This document shows positions 30,743 to 39,034 of a DNA stretch of 64,000 nucleotides, in pieces; position 1 is the stretch's first letter; each line of letters begins with the position of its first letter. Where the stretch lies: contig CP031970.1 in the NCBI GenBank assembly GCA_022354845.1, forward strand, positions 434,001 to 498,000, read 5' to 3'. Source of the stretch: Streptococcus suis. Lineage in GTDB: Bacteria > Bacillota > Bacilli > Lactobacillales > Streptococcaceae. The position numbers and the translations under genes are program-made. The notes below the pieces were generated by a model. It was not told the origin of the DNA, did no database searches, and saw only the letters and a list, made by a program, of their open reading frames with translations.

Positions 30743-31144
30743 ATTTTCACCTTAGAAAATATCAATCGCGGTTATGAACAGTTTACTGGGCCTGATTTTC
30801 CCAAACTGATTGCCTATTTTAAGGACTGGGAAATGGTGGAAAATACTGTGGATATCCAGTCTGGCCAGGTTGTCTATTGTTCGAAGGCAGGTCAAACTCT
30901 GGAAAAGCAAGGCTATCAAGTGACGATACCTGTTTCGGACCGAGTCAATCTGGACCAGTTTGTGACCATATTACGCAATCATCAGGCTGGGCAAACAGAT
31001 TTCCCTACCTTCTGCCAAGAAACAGCAGAAGCAGGCATTTACAAGTGGGTCATTGACCTCGAAGCCATGACCTGTTCCTACATGGACAAAGCAGAGCAGG
31101 CTGTTTTTGTGGAGACGGTACCTAATAGCACGAACATCCACTAG
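30743..31144 (+). CDS. DUF1398-family protein, apparent ATT start
   Basis: About 133 residues related to the DUF1398 (YbcV-like) family; function unknown. Family members begin with Met-Phe-Thr-Leu-Glu; here the equivalent codon is ATT, and the SD AAAGGAGA at 30732-30739 is placed for it. The nearest in-frame ATG, at 30659, lies inside the T-box terminator and would add 28 non-homologous residues. Either ATT is used, giving low expression, or the start codon is lost by mutation. It sits between the glycine T-box and glyQ and so would be controlled by glycine starvation. Confidence 0.7.
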   Translation: MFTLENINRGYEQFTGPDFPKLIAYFKDWEMVENTVDIQSGQVVYCSKAGQTLEKQGYQVTIPVSDRVNLDQFVTILRNHQAGQTDFPTFCQETAEAGIYKWVIDLEAMTCSYMDKAEQAVFVETVPNSTNIH

Positions 31145-31206
31145 TTGATTTCACTCAAAAAGACATCGTTTTAAGGAGTGAAAAGTCGCGCAACTATTCA
31201 TAGAAA

Positions 31207-31333
31207 AAGGAAAAATATGTCAAAAAAACTTACTTTCCACAGTGTCAGTGGCATAGTCTCCTTTCAGTCGAATTGCCACACGCTCATCGCTAGGGCGACT
31301 GAGCTAGACGCTGTACTAGTTCGCATTTCCTAG
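31207..31333 (+). pseudogene. Duplicated glyQ start: RBS and first codons, then unrelated sequence
   Basis: A 33-bp direct repeat (31207-31239) is identical to 31485-31517, which holds the glyQ RBS, ATG and first seven codons. Translation from the ATG at 31217 would give MSKKLTFH followed by 30 non-homologous residues and a stop at 31331-31333. This looks like the original or duplicated glyQ start left behind by an insertion of about 250 bp. Confidence 0.75.
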
Positions 31334-31374
31334 CGGTATGGGCTAGGAAGGCTCACGTCGCAAGAACATCGTCA

Positions 31375-31469
31375 TTTAGTCTATCTTTTATTACGTCGTT
31401 AACTCGCTTTGCCGTACCTCAGTACTGCCTGCAGCTCGTTGCCTAGTACTAAAAGTAAACTAAAAGACT
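31375..31469. repeat. Dispersed repeat, short copy 3 (upstream of glyQ)
   Basis: It carries the same conserved box ACTCGCTTTGCCGTAC (31402-31417), the same left arm TTTAGTCTATCTTTTATTAC and the right arm GTACTAAAAGTAAACTAAA (31446-31464) as copies 1 and 2, but lacks most internal stems. A separate stem CCTAGC/GCTAGG lies just upstream (31330-31346). Confidence 0.7.
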
Positions 31470-31494
31470 TAGATTTAAAGAAAGAAGGAAAAAT

Positions 31495-32412
31495 ATGTCA
31501 AAAAAACTTACTTTCCAGGAAATTATCCTGACCTTACAACAATTTTGGAATGAGCAGGGGTGCTTGCTCATGCAGGCTTATGATACGGAGAAAGGTGCGG
31601 GTACTATGAGTCCCTACACTTTTTTGCGTGCTATCGGTCCTGAGCCATGGAATGCGGCTTATGTTGAGCCAAGTCGTCGTCCTGCGGATGGTCGTTACGG
31701 GGAAAACCCAAACCGTCTCTATCAGCACCACCAATTCCAAGTGGTTATGAAACCATCGCCTTCTAATATTCAAGAACTTTACTTGGAGTCTTTGAAGCGT
31801 TTGGGCATCAATCCTTTGGAGCACGACATTCGTTTCGTTGAGGACAACTGGGAAAACCCGTCAACAGGTTCAGCTGGTCTGGGCTGGGAAGTTTGGTTGG
31901 ATGGTATGGAAATCACGCAGTTTACCTATTTCCAACAGGTTGGTGGTTTGGCGACAGGTCCAGTCACAGCCGAAGTAACTTATGGTTTGGAACGTTTGGC
32001 ATCCTATATCCAAGAAGTTGGCTCCGTTTACGACATCGAATGGGCAGACGGCGTTAAATATGGCGAAATTTTTATCCAGCCAGAATATGAGCATTCAAAA
32101 TACTCCTTTGAAGTATCGGACCAAGATATGCTCCTTGAAAACTTCACTAAGTTTGAAAAAGAAGCAGAGCGGGCTTTGGAAGAAGGCTTGGTTCACCCAG
32201 CCTTTGACTATGTGCTCAAATGTTCTCACACCTTTAACCTGCTCGATGCCCGCGGAGCTGTGTCTGTAACCGAGCGTGCTGGCTACATTGCCCGTATCCG
32301 TAACCTTGCTCGTGTCGTTGCCAAAACCTTTGTGGCAGAGCGGAAGAAACTAGGCTTCCCACTTCTAGACGAAGCAACACGAGCAGAATTGTTGAAGGAG
32401 GACGCAGAATAA
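31495..32412 (+). CDS. glyQ: GlyQ, glycyl-tRNA synthetase alpha subunit
   Basis: A 305-residue class II synthetase subunit that activates glycine. It contains [19 protein letters not shown] (residues about 33-51), [19 protein letters not shown] and [18 protein letters not shown], all diagnostic of GlyQ. The RBS is AAAGAAGGAAA. Its last base is shared with the glyS ATG (TAATG), so the subunits are coupled. Confidence 0.96.
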   Translation: MSKKLTFQEIILTLQQFWNEQGCLLMQAYDTEKGAGTMSPYTFLRAIGPEPWNAAYVEPSRRPADGRYGENPNRLYQHHQFQVVMKPSPSNIQELYLESLKRLGINPLEHDIRFVEDNWENPSTGSAGLGWEVWLDGMEITQFTYFQQVGGLATGPVTAEVTYGLERLASYIQEVGSVYDIEWADGVKYGEIFIQPEYEHSKYSFEVSDQDMLLENFTKFEKEAERALEEGLVHPAFDYVLKCSHTFNLLDARGAVSVTERAGYIARIRNLARVVAKTFVAERKKLGFPLLDEATRAELLKEDAE

Positions 32413-34448
32413 TGACAAAGAATTTACTTGTTGAACTTGGCTTGGAAGAGATTCCTGCCTATATCGTAACCCCAGCCATGCACCAGTTGCGTGACCGCAT
32501 GGCGACTTTTTTGACAGACAACCGTTTGGCTTTTGATAGCATCGATGTCTTTTCAACACCACGCCGTTTGGCTGTTCGTGTCCGTGGTTTGGCGGACCAG
32601 CAGACTGACTTGACGGAAGATTTCAAGGGGCCTGCTAAGAAGATTGCCTTGGACGCAGACGGAAACTTCACCAAGGCGGCAGAAGGTTTTGTCCGTGGCA
32701 AAGGCTTGACGACAGCGGACATCGTATTCCGCGAGATTAAGGGTGAAGAGTATGTCTACGTGACCAAACATGAAGCTGGTCAGCCAGCAAAGGCAGTTTT
32801 GGCGGGCATTCCAGAGGTCTTGAAGGCTATGACCTTCCCTGTCAGCATGAACTGGGCGTCCAACAAATTCGCCTACATCCGTCCTGTCCACACCCTGACC
32901 GTTCTCTTGGACAATGAAGCATTGGATATGAATTTCTTGGACATTTCATCAGCTCGCATCAGCCGTGGTCATCGTTTCCTTGGAAATGAAACTGAGATTG
33001 CAAGTGCAGATTCTTACGAGACAGACTTGCGTGCACAGTTTGTCATTACAGATCCCGCAGAGCGTCAACATATGATCGTCGAGCAAATCAAGGCTATCGA
33101 GGACAAACATAATGTGACCGTTGAGATCGACGAAGGCCTACTTAATGAAGTTCTCAATCTGGTTGAGTTCCCAACTGCCTTTATGGGCTCCTTTGACACC
33201 AAATACTTGGAGGTACCAGAAGAAGTTTTGGTCACTTCCATGAAAAATCACCAACGTTACTTCGTGGTGCGTGATAAGGCTGGCAAGCTCTTGCCAAACT
33301 TCATCTCAGTCCGGAATGGTAACGACCAACACCTTGACAATGTTATCAAAGGAAATGAGAAAGTCTTAGTGGCCCGTTTGGAAGATGGTGAGTTCTTCTG
33401 GCGTGAGGACCAAAAACTCAAGATTGCCGACTTGGTAGAACGCCTCAAAGTCGTGACCTTCCATGAGAAAATCGGCTCACTTTACGAGCATATGGAACGT
33501 ACCAAAGTTATCGCAGAAAAACTGGCTGACTTAGCTGGCTTGTCCGCGGATGAAAAAGCGGATGTGGCACGTGCGTCAGACATCTACAAGTTTGACCTCT
33601 TGACAGGTATGGTCGGTGAGTTTGATGAATTGCAAGGGATTATGGGTGAGAAGTATGCCCTTCTTGCAGGGGAAAAACCTGCGGTGGCAGCGGCAATCCG
33701 TGAGCACTACTTGCCAAATTCAGCAGAAGGCGAATTGCCTGAGAGCAAGGTCGGTGCGGTCTTGGCACTGGCTGACAAATTTGATACCCTTCTATCCTTC
33801 TTCTCAGTTGGCCTGATTCCGTCTGGTTCAAACGACCCTTACGCTCTTCGTCGTGCAACACAAGGCATCGTACGGATCTTGGAAGCATTTGGTTGGGAAA
33901 TTCCATTGGATCAGTTGATTGCGGAGCTCTACAGTTTGAACTTTGCCAGCTTGACCTATGACAACCAGTCAGCTGTGATGGACTTTATTCGTGCCCGTGT
34001 AGAGAAGATGATGGATAAGGCGATTCCGAAAGACATCCGTGAGGCTGTACTTGCCAGCTCAACCTTTGTGGTCAGACTGCAACTGGCAGCCAGCTCTGCA
34101 ATTTTCCAAAAATCAAAAGAGGCTGACTACAAGCAGGCCGTGGAAAACTTGTCACGGGTCTTCAACTTGGCTGAAAAGGCGGAGGCGACTGCGATTGACG
34201 AGGCACTTTTTGAAAACGTGCAGGAGAAAACTCTTGCTGCAGCAGTGGCTGGCTTGGAGTTGACTGAAGACATGGCAGGCAACTTGGACAAGCTCTTTGC
34301 ATTGAGCCCAGTCATCGCAGCCTTCTTCGACAATACCATGGTCATGGCAGATGATGTGGCCGTAAAAGCCAACCGCTTAGCCCTCTTAAAAGCCTTGGCA
34401 GACAAGGCTTCAGTAGTGGCAGTTTTCAATCTCTTGAATAGTAAGTAG
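32412..34448 (+). CDS. glyS: GlyS, glycyl-tRNA synthetase beta subunit
   Basis: A 678-residue subunit of the alpha2beta2 enzyme, needed for tRNA-Gly recognition. It begins [16 protein letters not shown], contains the HD-like region [19 protein letters not shown] and [16 protein letters not shown], and ends in the DALR-type anticodon domain. Length is normal. Confidence 0.95.
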   Translation: MTKNLLVELGLEEIPAYIVTPAMHQLRDRMATFLTDNRLAFDSIDVFSTPRRLAVRVRGLADQQTDLTEDFKGPAKKIALDADGNFTKAAEGFVRGKGLTTADIVFREIKGEEYVYVTKHEAGQPAKAVLAGIPEVLKAMTFPVSMNWASNKFAYIRPVHTLTVLLDNEALDMNFLDISSARISRGHRFLGNETEIASADSYETDLRAQFVITDPAERQHMIVEQIKAIEDKHNVTVEIDEGLLNEVLNLVEFPTAFMGSFDTKYLEVPEEVLVTSMKNHQRYFVVRDKAGKLLPNFISVRNGNDQHLDNVIKGNEKVLVARLEDGEFFWREDQKLKIADLVERLKVVTFHEKIGSLYEHMERTKVIAEKLADLAGLSADEKADVARASDIYKFDLLTGMVGEFDELQGIMGEKYALLAGEKPAVAAAIREHYLPNSAEGELPESKVGAVLALADKFDTLLSFFSVGLIPSGSNDPYALRRATQGIVRILEAFGWEIPLDQLIAELYSLNFASLTYDNQSAVMDFIRARVEKMMDKAIPKDIREAVLASSTFVVRLQLAASSAIFQKSKEADYKQAVENLSRVFNLAEKAEATAIDEALFENVQEKTLAAAVAGLELTEDMAGNLDKLFALSPVIAAFFDNTMVMADDVAVKANRLALLKALADKASVVAVFNLLNSK

Positions 34449-34457
34449 GGGGAAAAG

Positions 34458-34715
34458 ATGGAACAAGCAAAAATCAATCGGATCAATGAATTGGCTAAAA
34501 AGAAAAAAGCTGGTACCTTGACACCAGAGGAAAATGTTGAACAGGCTCAGCTCAGGGAAGAATACATCGAGGGATATCGTCGAGCAATCCGTCATCATAT
34601 TGAGGGGATTAAGCTGGTTGATGAAGATGGCAACGATGTGACGCCAGAGAAACTTCGTCAAGTCCAACGTGAAAAAGGCTTGCATGGCCGTAGTTTAGAT
34701 AATCCAAATTCCTAA
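34458..34715 (+). CDS. DUF896 family small protein (YnzC-like)
   Basis: An 85-residue charged helical protein starting [21 protein letters not shown], the DUF896 signature. Relatives such as YnzC of Bacillus are of uncertain function. Cotranscribed 9 bases after glyS; RBS GGGGGAAAAG. The operon terminator just downstream has been split by an IS. Confidence 0.85.
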   Translation: MEQAKINRINELAKKKKAGTLTPEENVEQAQLREEYIEGYRRAIRHHIEGIKLVDEDGNDVTPEKLRQVQREKGLHGRSLDNPNS

Positions 34716-34741
34716 ACTTGAATTGCCAAAAAAAACAAGTG

Positions 34742-34749
34742 AAAGACTA
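34742..34749 (+). terminator. Left arm of the glyQS-DUF896 terminator, split by the IS insertion
   Basis: AAAGACTA here and GGTTTCCTAGTCTTTTTTTG at 37440 onward rejoin, with one CTA copy, to the hairpin AAAGACTAGG-TTT-CCTAGTCTTT plus T-tract. The IS mosaic between them destroys it. Confidence 0.8.
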
Positions 34750-34755
34750 TGAACC

Positions 34756-34798
34756 GCACCCCAAAAGTTAGACAGAAAAAATCTAACTTTTGGGGTGC
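34756..34798 (+). terminator. Terminator-like hairpin at the left tip of IS-A
   Basis: GCACCCCAAAAGTTAGA pairs perfectly with TCTAACTTTTGGGGTGC (17 bp) and is followed by TATTTTT, directly before the orfA ATG. It would stop transcripts entering from outside and so limit transposase expression. Confidence 0.75.
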
Positions 34799-34805
34799 TA
34801 TTTTT

Positions 34806-35342
34806 ATGAAATTGAGCTATGAAGACAAAATCGAAATCTATGAACTACGTCAAAGTGGTCAGTCTATCAAGAACTTGTCAAAACAGTTTAATATTGCAGA
34901 ATCTGTTATCCAATATATGCTTCGACTGATTGATAGGTATGGAATAAACATTGTCAAGAAAGGAAAGAATACCTATTATTCTCCAGAACTCAAGCAGAAA
35001 ATGATTGATAAAGTACTTCTTGATAAGCAGTCAGTCCTCTCCGTCTCGCTTGACTACGCCCTGCCAAATCGTGGAACTCTTCCAAACTGGATAGCACAAT
35101 ACAAGAAAAACGGGTATACTATTGTTGAGAAAACAAGAGGGAGGCCACCAAAGATGGGGCGTAAACCAAAGAAAACCTGGGAAGAGATGACGGAGTTAGA
35201 GCGACTTCAGGAGGAAAATGAGCGCTTACGCACTGAGGTGGCTTACCTAAAAAAGTTGAGGGAGCTTCGTTTAAGGGACGAAGCCAGAGAGCAAGAAAGG
35301 CTCAAACAGTTAGAGAGATGGTCGCAGAAGGATTCCGACTAG
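34806..35342 (+). CDS. IS-A OrfA, IS3-family (IS150 group) transposase N-terminal protein, copy 1
   Basis: 178 residues from the ATG at 34806, with a helix-turn-helix ([20 protein letters not shown], residues about 14-33) and a C-terminal leucine-zipper-like helix after 120. It binds the IS ends. An upstream in-frame ATG (34749) would lie in the terminal hairpin and is rejected. A slippery A AAA AAG at 35249-35255 followed by the hairpin GCTTCGT/ACGAAGC (35264-35284) would shift ribosomes -1 into OrfB. It differs from copy 2 by a Lys/Glu change. Confidence 0.88.
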   Translation: MKLSYEDKIEIYELRQSGQSIKNLSKQFNIAESVIQYMLRLIDRYGINIVKKGKNTYYSPELKQKMIDKVLLDKQSVLSVSLDYALPNRGTLPNWIAQYKKNGYTIVEKTRGRPPKMGRKPKKTWEEMTELERLQEENERLRTEVAYLKKLRELRLRDEAREQERLKQLERWSQKDSD

Positions 35343-36163
35343 ATATACTGCTGGTTATTTCTCAATTAGCTCCTTCTACCTATTACTATCAAGTCAAGCA
35401 ACTGGATAAACCAGATAAAGATAAGGAGTTAAAAGCTGAAATTCAAGCCATTTACGATGAACATAAAGGAAACTATGGTTACCGTCGCATTCACCTTGAG
35501 TTAAGAAATCGTGGATTTTCTGTCAATCATAAGAAAGTACAACGGCTGATGAAGGAGCTAGGATTAACTGCTCGTATTCGTCGACGTAAGAAATACAAGT
35601 CTTACAAGGGGGATGTGGGCAAGAAATCTCCCAATCTCATTGAAAAAATCTTTGAAGGAGCTAAGCCTTTTGAGAAGTGCTATACAGATGTGACTGAGTT
35701 CACTCTGCCAATTTGTTCTGAAAAACTCTATCTATCACCTGTTCTGGATGGCTATAATAGCGAAATTATTGCTTTTGCCTTGTCACGTTCTCCCAACCTC
35801 ATACAAGTCAAGACTATGCTTGATAAAGCCTTTCCTGAGGAAACTTACCCAAATACCATTCTCCATAGCGACCAAGGTTGGCAATACCAACATGAAGCTT
35901 ATCATCGTTTTCTTGCCAGTAAAGGCATACGTCCGTCCATGTCTCGCAAGGGAACTAGCACGGATAATGGCATGATGGAGTCCTTCTTTGGCATTTTGAA
36001 AACAGAAATGTTTTACGGATTTGAGAAGAATTTCAAGTCACTGGACCAACTAGAGCAAGCTATCACTGATTATATTTTTTACTACAACAATAAACGCATT
36101 AAAGCAAAACTAAAAGGACTTAGTCCTGTTCAGTACAGAACTAAATCCTTGGAAAGGTTATAA
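35318..36163 (+). CDS. IS-A OrfB, DDE integrase-type transposase, copy 1 with altered C-terminus
   Basis: 281 residues. HTH_21 region [26 protein letters not shown], then the DDE core with Asp in CYTDVTEF, Asp in [10 protein letters not shown] and Glu in [13 protein letters not shown] (K is six to seven residues on). The -1 frame is open upstream to the slippery site, so an OrfAB fusion is possible. The last residues (SLERL) come from IS-B sequence and replace the SFH of copy 2. Confidence 0.88.
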   Translation: MVAEGFRLDILLVISQLAPSTYYYQVKQLDKPDKDKELKAEIQAIYDEHKGNYGYRRIHLELRNRGFSVNHKKVQRLMKELGLTARIRRRKKYKSYKGDVGKKSPNLIEKIFEGAKPFEKCYTDVTEFTLPICSEKLYLSPVLDGYNSEIIAFALSRSPNLIQVKTMLDKAFPEETYPNTILHSDQGWQYQHEAYHRFLASKGIRPSMSRKGTSTDNGMMESFFGILKTEMFYGFEKNFKSLDQLEQAITDYIFYYNNKRIKAKLKGLSPVQYRTKSLERL

Positions 36164-36206
36164 TAAACTAGACACAAAGTTAAGAGAAATCGTGGAAAGG
36201 TTTATT

Positions 36207-36497
36207 ATGGCAAGAAGAAAATTCGATAAACAATTTAAAAATTCTGCAGTAAAACTCATTCTTGAAGAGGGTTACTCTGTTAAAGAAGTCAGCCAAGAGC
36301 TTGAGGTTCATGCCAATAGTCTTTATCGCTGGGTTCAAGAAGTTGAAGAATATGGAGAAAGTGCTTTTCCAGGCAATGGGACAGCCCTAGCTAATGCCCA
36401 ACATAAGATTAAATTGTTAGAGAAAGAAAATCGTTATCTTCAGGAGGAACTTGAACTTCTAAAAAAGTTCCGGGTCTTCTTGAAGCGAAGCAAGTAA
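36207..36497 (+). CDS. IS-B OrfA, transposase N-terminal protein
   Basis: 96 residues from the ATG at 36207 (GGAAAGG 6 bases upstream). IS3-type helix-turn-helix ILEEGYSVKEVSQELEVHANSLYRWVQE, then a leucine-rich coiled coil. A slippery A AAA AAG at 36461-36467 lies in frame for -1 shifting into OrfB. Confidence 0.88.
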   Translation: MARRKFDKQFKNSAVKLILEEGYSVKEVSQELEVHANSLYRWVQEVEEYGESAFPGNGTALANAQHKIKLLEKENRYLQEELELLKKFRVFLKRSK

Positions 36498-36514
36498 AAC
36501 GTTTTGAATTTCTC

Positions 36515-37354
36515 TTGAAACATCATGGGAAGATAAAAATTAAGCATGCAGTAAAAGTTCTTAAGGTTTCTCGCTCAGGTTTCTATGAATACATGCATCG
36601 TCGTCCTTCAAAACAACAAGTGGAGAGAGAAATTCTCTCAGAGAAGATAAAAGCTGTCTTTCATGAGCATAAGGGACGCTATGGTGCGGTCAGAATTACC
36701 AAGGTACTTCATAATACTGGTATTATGACCAACACGAAACGTGTTGGAAAACTGATGCACTTGATGGGACTTTATGCCAAGGGAAGCCGTTATAGATATA
36801 AACATTACAACAGAAAAGGAGCTTCGCTTTCAAGACCCAATTTAATTAATCAGATCTTTAAAGCAACAGCTCCTAATAAAGTATGGCTGGGAGACATGAC
36901 CTATATCCCTACCAAAGAAGGCACCTTATACTTAGCCGTGAATATCGACGTTTTTTCACGTAAGATTGTAGGCTGGTCAATGTCTTCACGGATGCAAGAT
37001 AAACTGGTGAGGGATTGCTTCTTACAAGCTTGTGGGAAAGAACATCCTCAGCCTGGCTTGATTGTCCATACTGATCAAGGGAGTCAATATACAAGCTCTC
37101 GTTATCAATCTACTCTTCGTCAAGTCGGTGCTCAATCTAGCATGAGTCGTAAAGGAAATCCCTATGACAATGCAATGATGGAGTCTTTTTATAAGACGCT
37201 AAAGAGGGAGCTTATTAATGATGCTCATTTTGAGACAAGAGCTGAGGCTACTCAAGAAATATTTAAATACATTGAGACCTATTACAATACAAAAAGGATG
37301 CATTCAGGTCTTGATTACAAGTCTCCAAAAGACTTTGAAAAATATAATTCTTAA
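36515..37354 (+). CDS. IS-B OrfB, DDE integrase-type transposase
   Basis: 279 residues. HTH_21 region HKGRYGAVRITKVLHNTG, then the rve core: Asp in WLGDMTYIPT, Asp in VHTDQGSQYTS and Glu in NAMMESFYKTLKRE. All catalytic residues are intact. The -1 frame is open back to the slippery site in orfA, so OrfAB fusion is expected. Confidence 0.92.
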   Translation: MKHHGKIKIKHAVKVLKVSRSGFYEYMHRRPSKQQVEREILSEKIKAVFHEHKGRYGAVRITKVLHNTGIMTNTKRVGKLMHLMGLYAKGSRYRYKHYNRKGASLSRPNLINQIFKATAPNKVWLGDMTYIPTKEGTLYLAVNIDVFSRKIVGWSMSSRMQDKLVRDCFLQACGKEHPQPGLIVHTDQGSQYTSSRYQSTLRQVGAQSSMSRKGNPYDNAMMESFYKTLKRELINDAHFETRAEATQEIFKYIETYYNTKRMHSGLDYKSPKDFEKYNS

Positions 37355-37439
37355 ATTCTCTTAACTCCGTGTCTAGTTTTTCGTTGACTTTCCAAAAAGT
37401 TAGATTTTTTCTGTCTAACTTTTGGGGTGCGGTTCACTA

Positions 37440-37460
37440 GGTTTCCTAGTCTTTTTTTGT
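37440..37460 (+). terminator. Right arm of the IS-split glyQS-DUF896 terminator
   Basis: GG, loop TTT, CCTAGTCTTT and a T-run; see the left arm at 34742-34749. The remaining GG/CC pair alone is not a functional terminator. Confidence 0.75.
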
Positions 37461-37486
37461 TATACTATTAAAAAAGGAGGTTTGGT

Positions 37487-38563
37487 ATGAAGAAAGTATG
37501 GAATTGGATTGTTATAGGTGTTTCTGTTCTTTGTGGTTTTGCGAGTGCCATGTATTCGACTTATGGGATGGCTCAACTTTTACCAGAAAATGATTCCTTC
37601 TATGGACTGTGGGTGTTTGGTCTAGGTTATGTCTGGTTTCTAGGTACTTTTTACCTAACCCTCATTCTCCACGAATTAGGGCATGCCTTCTTTGGTTGGC
37701 TGACGGGTTTTGACTTGGTGGCGCTTGGCTTGGGCAATCACTTGTTGGTCAAGACTGACCAAGGATGGAAATGGAAGAAAACCGTGATTGTGCAAGGGGC
37801 AGCTGCTCAGTATATCGGAGTCAAAAGAGATGAGGATGACCCTCGAGCGATTCTGATGTTTGCAGGTGGCTTGATTGTCCATCTCAGTCTCATCCTTGTT
37901 TCTGTTTTGATTGGGTTCTTAACAGGGCATTGGAGCCTACCTCTCTCGCAAATTCTCCTCAATCTATCCTTGTTTATCCTCAATGCCAATCCTTCTGGAA
38001 TGGTGGATGGTGCTAAGATACAAGAGTTGCGTGCTCATCCAGACTATAGCCGATTGGTCTATCAAGCACTTAGACACACCTCTCAAGTCATGGTGGACCC
38101 AACTGCAGCAAACTTAAGCGATTTTGTTTTGGACCTACCAATCTTGCCTGGGCATTTGTCACAGATTCACTATCTAAACTGGACGGAAGTGCTGATTTTC
38201 CAAGGGGAGTATCAAGAAGCCCAAGAACGCTTGGAAAAAGTGATAGCGGCATCTGATAATGACTATATGGTGAAGCTGGCAAAACTTGTATTGTTGGAAG
38301 TCTATATCTTACAAGGCTTAGAGGAAGAGGCTAGAGTATTAGGGCAGGACAAGCAGCTCAAGGCTCTGCTCAAGTATCCTATGGGAAATTACCAAGTCAT
38401 CGCGGCTCTCTACCACCAGCGAATTACGGAAGATAGCAAGGCTTTGAAAAAATCTCTGGCTCAGGCTAAAAAAATGCTGCCCAACAGCCCACTCTTAGCT
38501 GATGAGCAGGATTATTATAGAAAGCTCTTGATAGAACTTGAGTTAGAAAGCCAACTATCATAG
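37487..38563 (+). CDS. M50-like membrane metalloprotease with helical C-terminal domain
   Basis: 358 residues. The N-terminal half has hydrophobic segments at about 8-30, 42-66 and 120-165. The zinc motif HELGH is in LILHELGHAFFG, and a second site-2-protease-like motif is NANPSGMVDG. The C-terminal half (about 190-358) is soluble and helical, with TPR-like repeats (YQEAQERLEKVIAAS, EEARVLGQDKQLKALL). This suggests intramembrane cleavage guided by a cytoplasmic TPR-like domain. Substrate unknown. It has its own -10 (TATACT) and RBS (AAGGAGG) just after the IS mosaic. Confidence 0.75.
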   Translation: MKKVWNWIVIGVSVLCGFASAMYSTYGMAQLLPENDSFYGLWVFGLGYVWFLGTFYLTLILHELGHAFFGWLTGFDLVALGLGNHLLVKTDQGWKWKKTVIVQGAAAQYIGVKRDEDDPRAILMFAGGLIVHLSLILVSVLIGFLTGHWSLPLSQILLNLSLFILNANPSGMVDGAKIQELRAHPDYSRLVYQALRHTSQVMVDPTAANLSDFVLDLPILPGHLSQIHYLNWTEVLIFQGEYQEAQERLEKVIAASDNDYMVKLAKLVLLEVYILQGLEEEARVLGQDKQLKALLKYPMGNYQVIAALYHQRITEDSKALKKSLAQAKKMLPNSPLLADEQDYYRKLLIELELESQLS

Positions 38564-38640
38564 TAGATTGTGTTAACTTGTATTTGCTATAAAATTCTTG
38601 TTAAAATATGTATGGAAACAAATAGATAGGGAGGTTGGTC

Positions 38641-39012
38641 ATGAAAAAAATGATGTACACCTTGTTGGTGCTTACCTATGTTATAGTCGCTTATTTGTTG
38701 GTCTATGTCCTTCCACACTATTATTTTGGTGCGATTATGGGGGCGGCAGGAGCTAGTCTTGGTGCTAGTTACAAACAGTTCAAGGAAGTACAAGCTTTTC
38801 CTGACAAAGCCTTGTCGGCTTATTTTAAGTGGGATAAGACAACGACAGCTATTCTATTAGTGGTTATTTTGGGACTAATTCTTTTTGTTAATCTGCTACC
38901 AGTGTCCAATGTGCAAGTCGGGATGGCTTTCTTGGTTGGGCTTAGCTATAGTGCGCTTTGGAGAGTCCTTCCTATCCAATTTCTACGAAAATGCTATTTT
39001 AAAAACGCATGA
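38641..39012 (+). CDS. Small integral membrane protein of unknown function
   Basis: 123 residues with hydrophobic segments at about 5-22, 28-42, 72-88 and 93-110. I recognise no family. The ATG at 38641 is chosen because AGGGAGG (38628-38634) is 6 bases upstream; an in-frame TTG at 38635 is too close. A bidirectional terminator follows. Confidence 0.65.
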   Translation: MKKMMYTLLVLTYVIVAYLLVYVLPHYYFGAIMGAAGASLGASYKQFKEVQAFPDKALSAYFKWDKTTTAILLVVILGLILFVNLLPVSNVQVGMAFLVGLSYSALWRVLPIQFLRKCYFKNA

Positions 39013-39031
39013 CATAGGTCATGCGTTTTTT
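39001..39031. terminator. Bidirectional terminator between the small membrane protein and the MATE gene
   Basis: AAAAACGCATGAC (39001-39013) pairs with GTCATGCGTTTTT (39018-39030). The stem starts within the upstream gene, and the A- and T-runs serve both strands. Confidence 0.92.
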
Positions 39032-39034
39032 AGA

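Larger units (their letters stand above)
36150..37394 (+). mobile_element. IS-B, second IS3-family element (IS861/IS150-like)
   Basis: 1245 bp, bounded by TGGAAAGGTTATAATAAACT and, at the right, the inverse TGGAAAGTCAACGAAAAACT. The imperfect terminal repeats extend about 39 bp and share CTAGACACnnAGTTAAGAG. No target duplication is present (flanks TCCT and AAAA), which points to later rearrangement. Confidence 0.82.
34750..37436 (+). mobile_element. Mosaic of two IS3-family elements (IS-A interrupted by IS-B), CTA target duplication
   Basis: The outer ends are TGAACCGCACCCC and its exact inverse GGGGTGCGGTTCA, flanked by CTA at 34747-34749 and 37437-37439. IS-A (34750-36149) keeps both transposase frames but has lost its native right end. 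IS-B (36150-37394) follows. The last 42 bp (37395-37436) are an inverted copy of the IS-A left tip, not the right tip seen in the intact copy at 49130-50569. Confidence 0.85.

Noticed and set aside
31534..31824. Open frames antisense to glyQ, glyS, fabF and other conserved genes
   Set aside because: They are mirror frames of strongly conserved coding sequence, without RBS or family resemblance.
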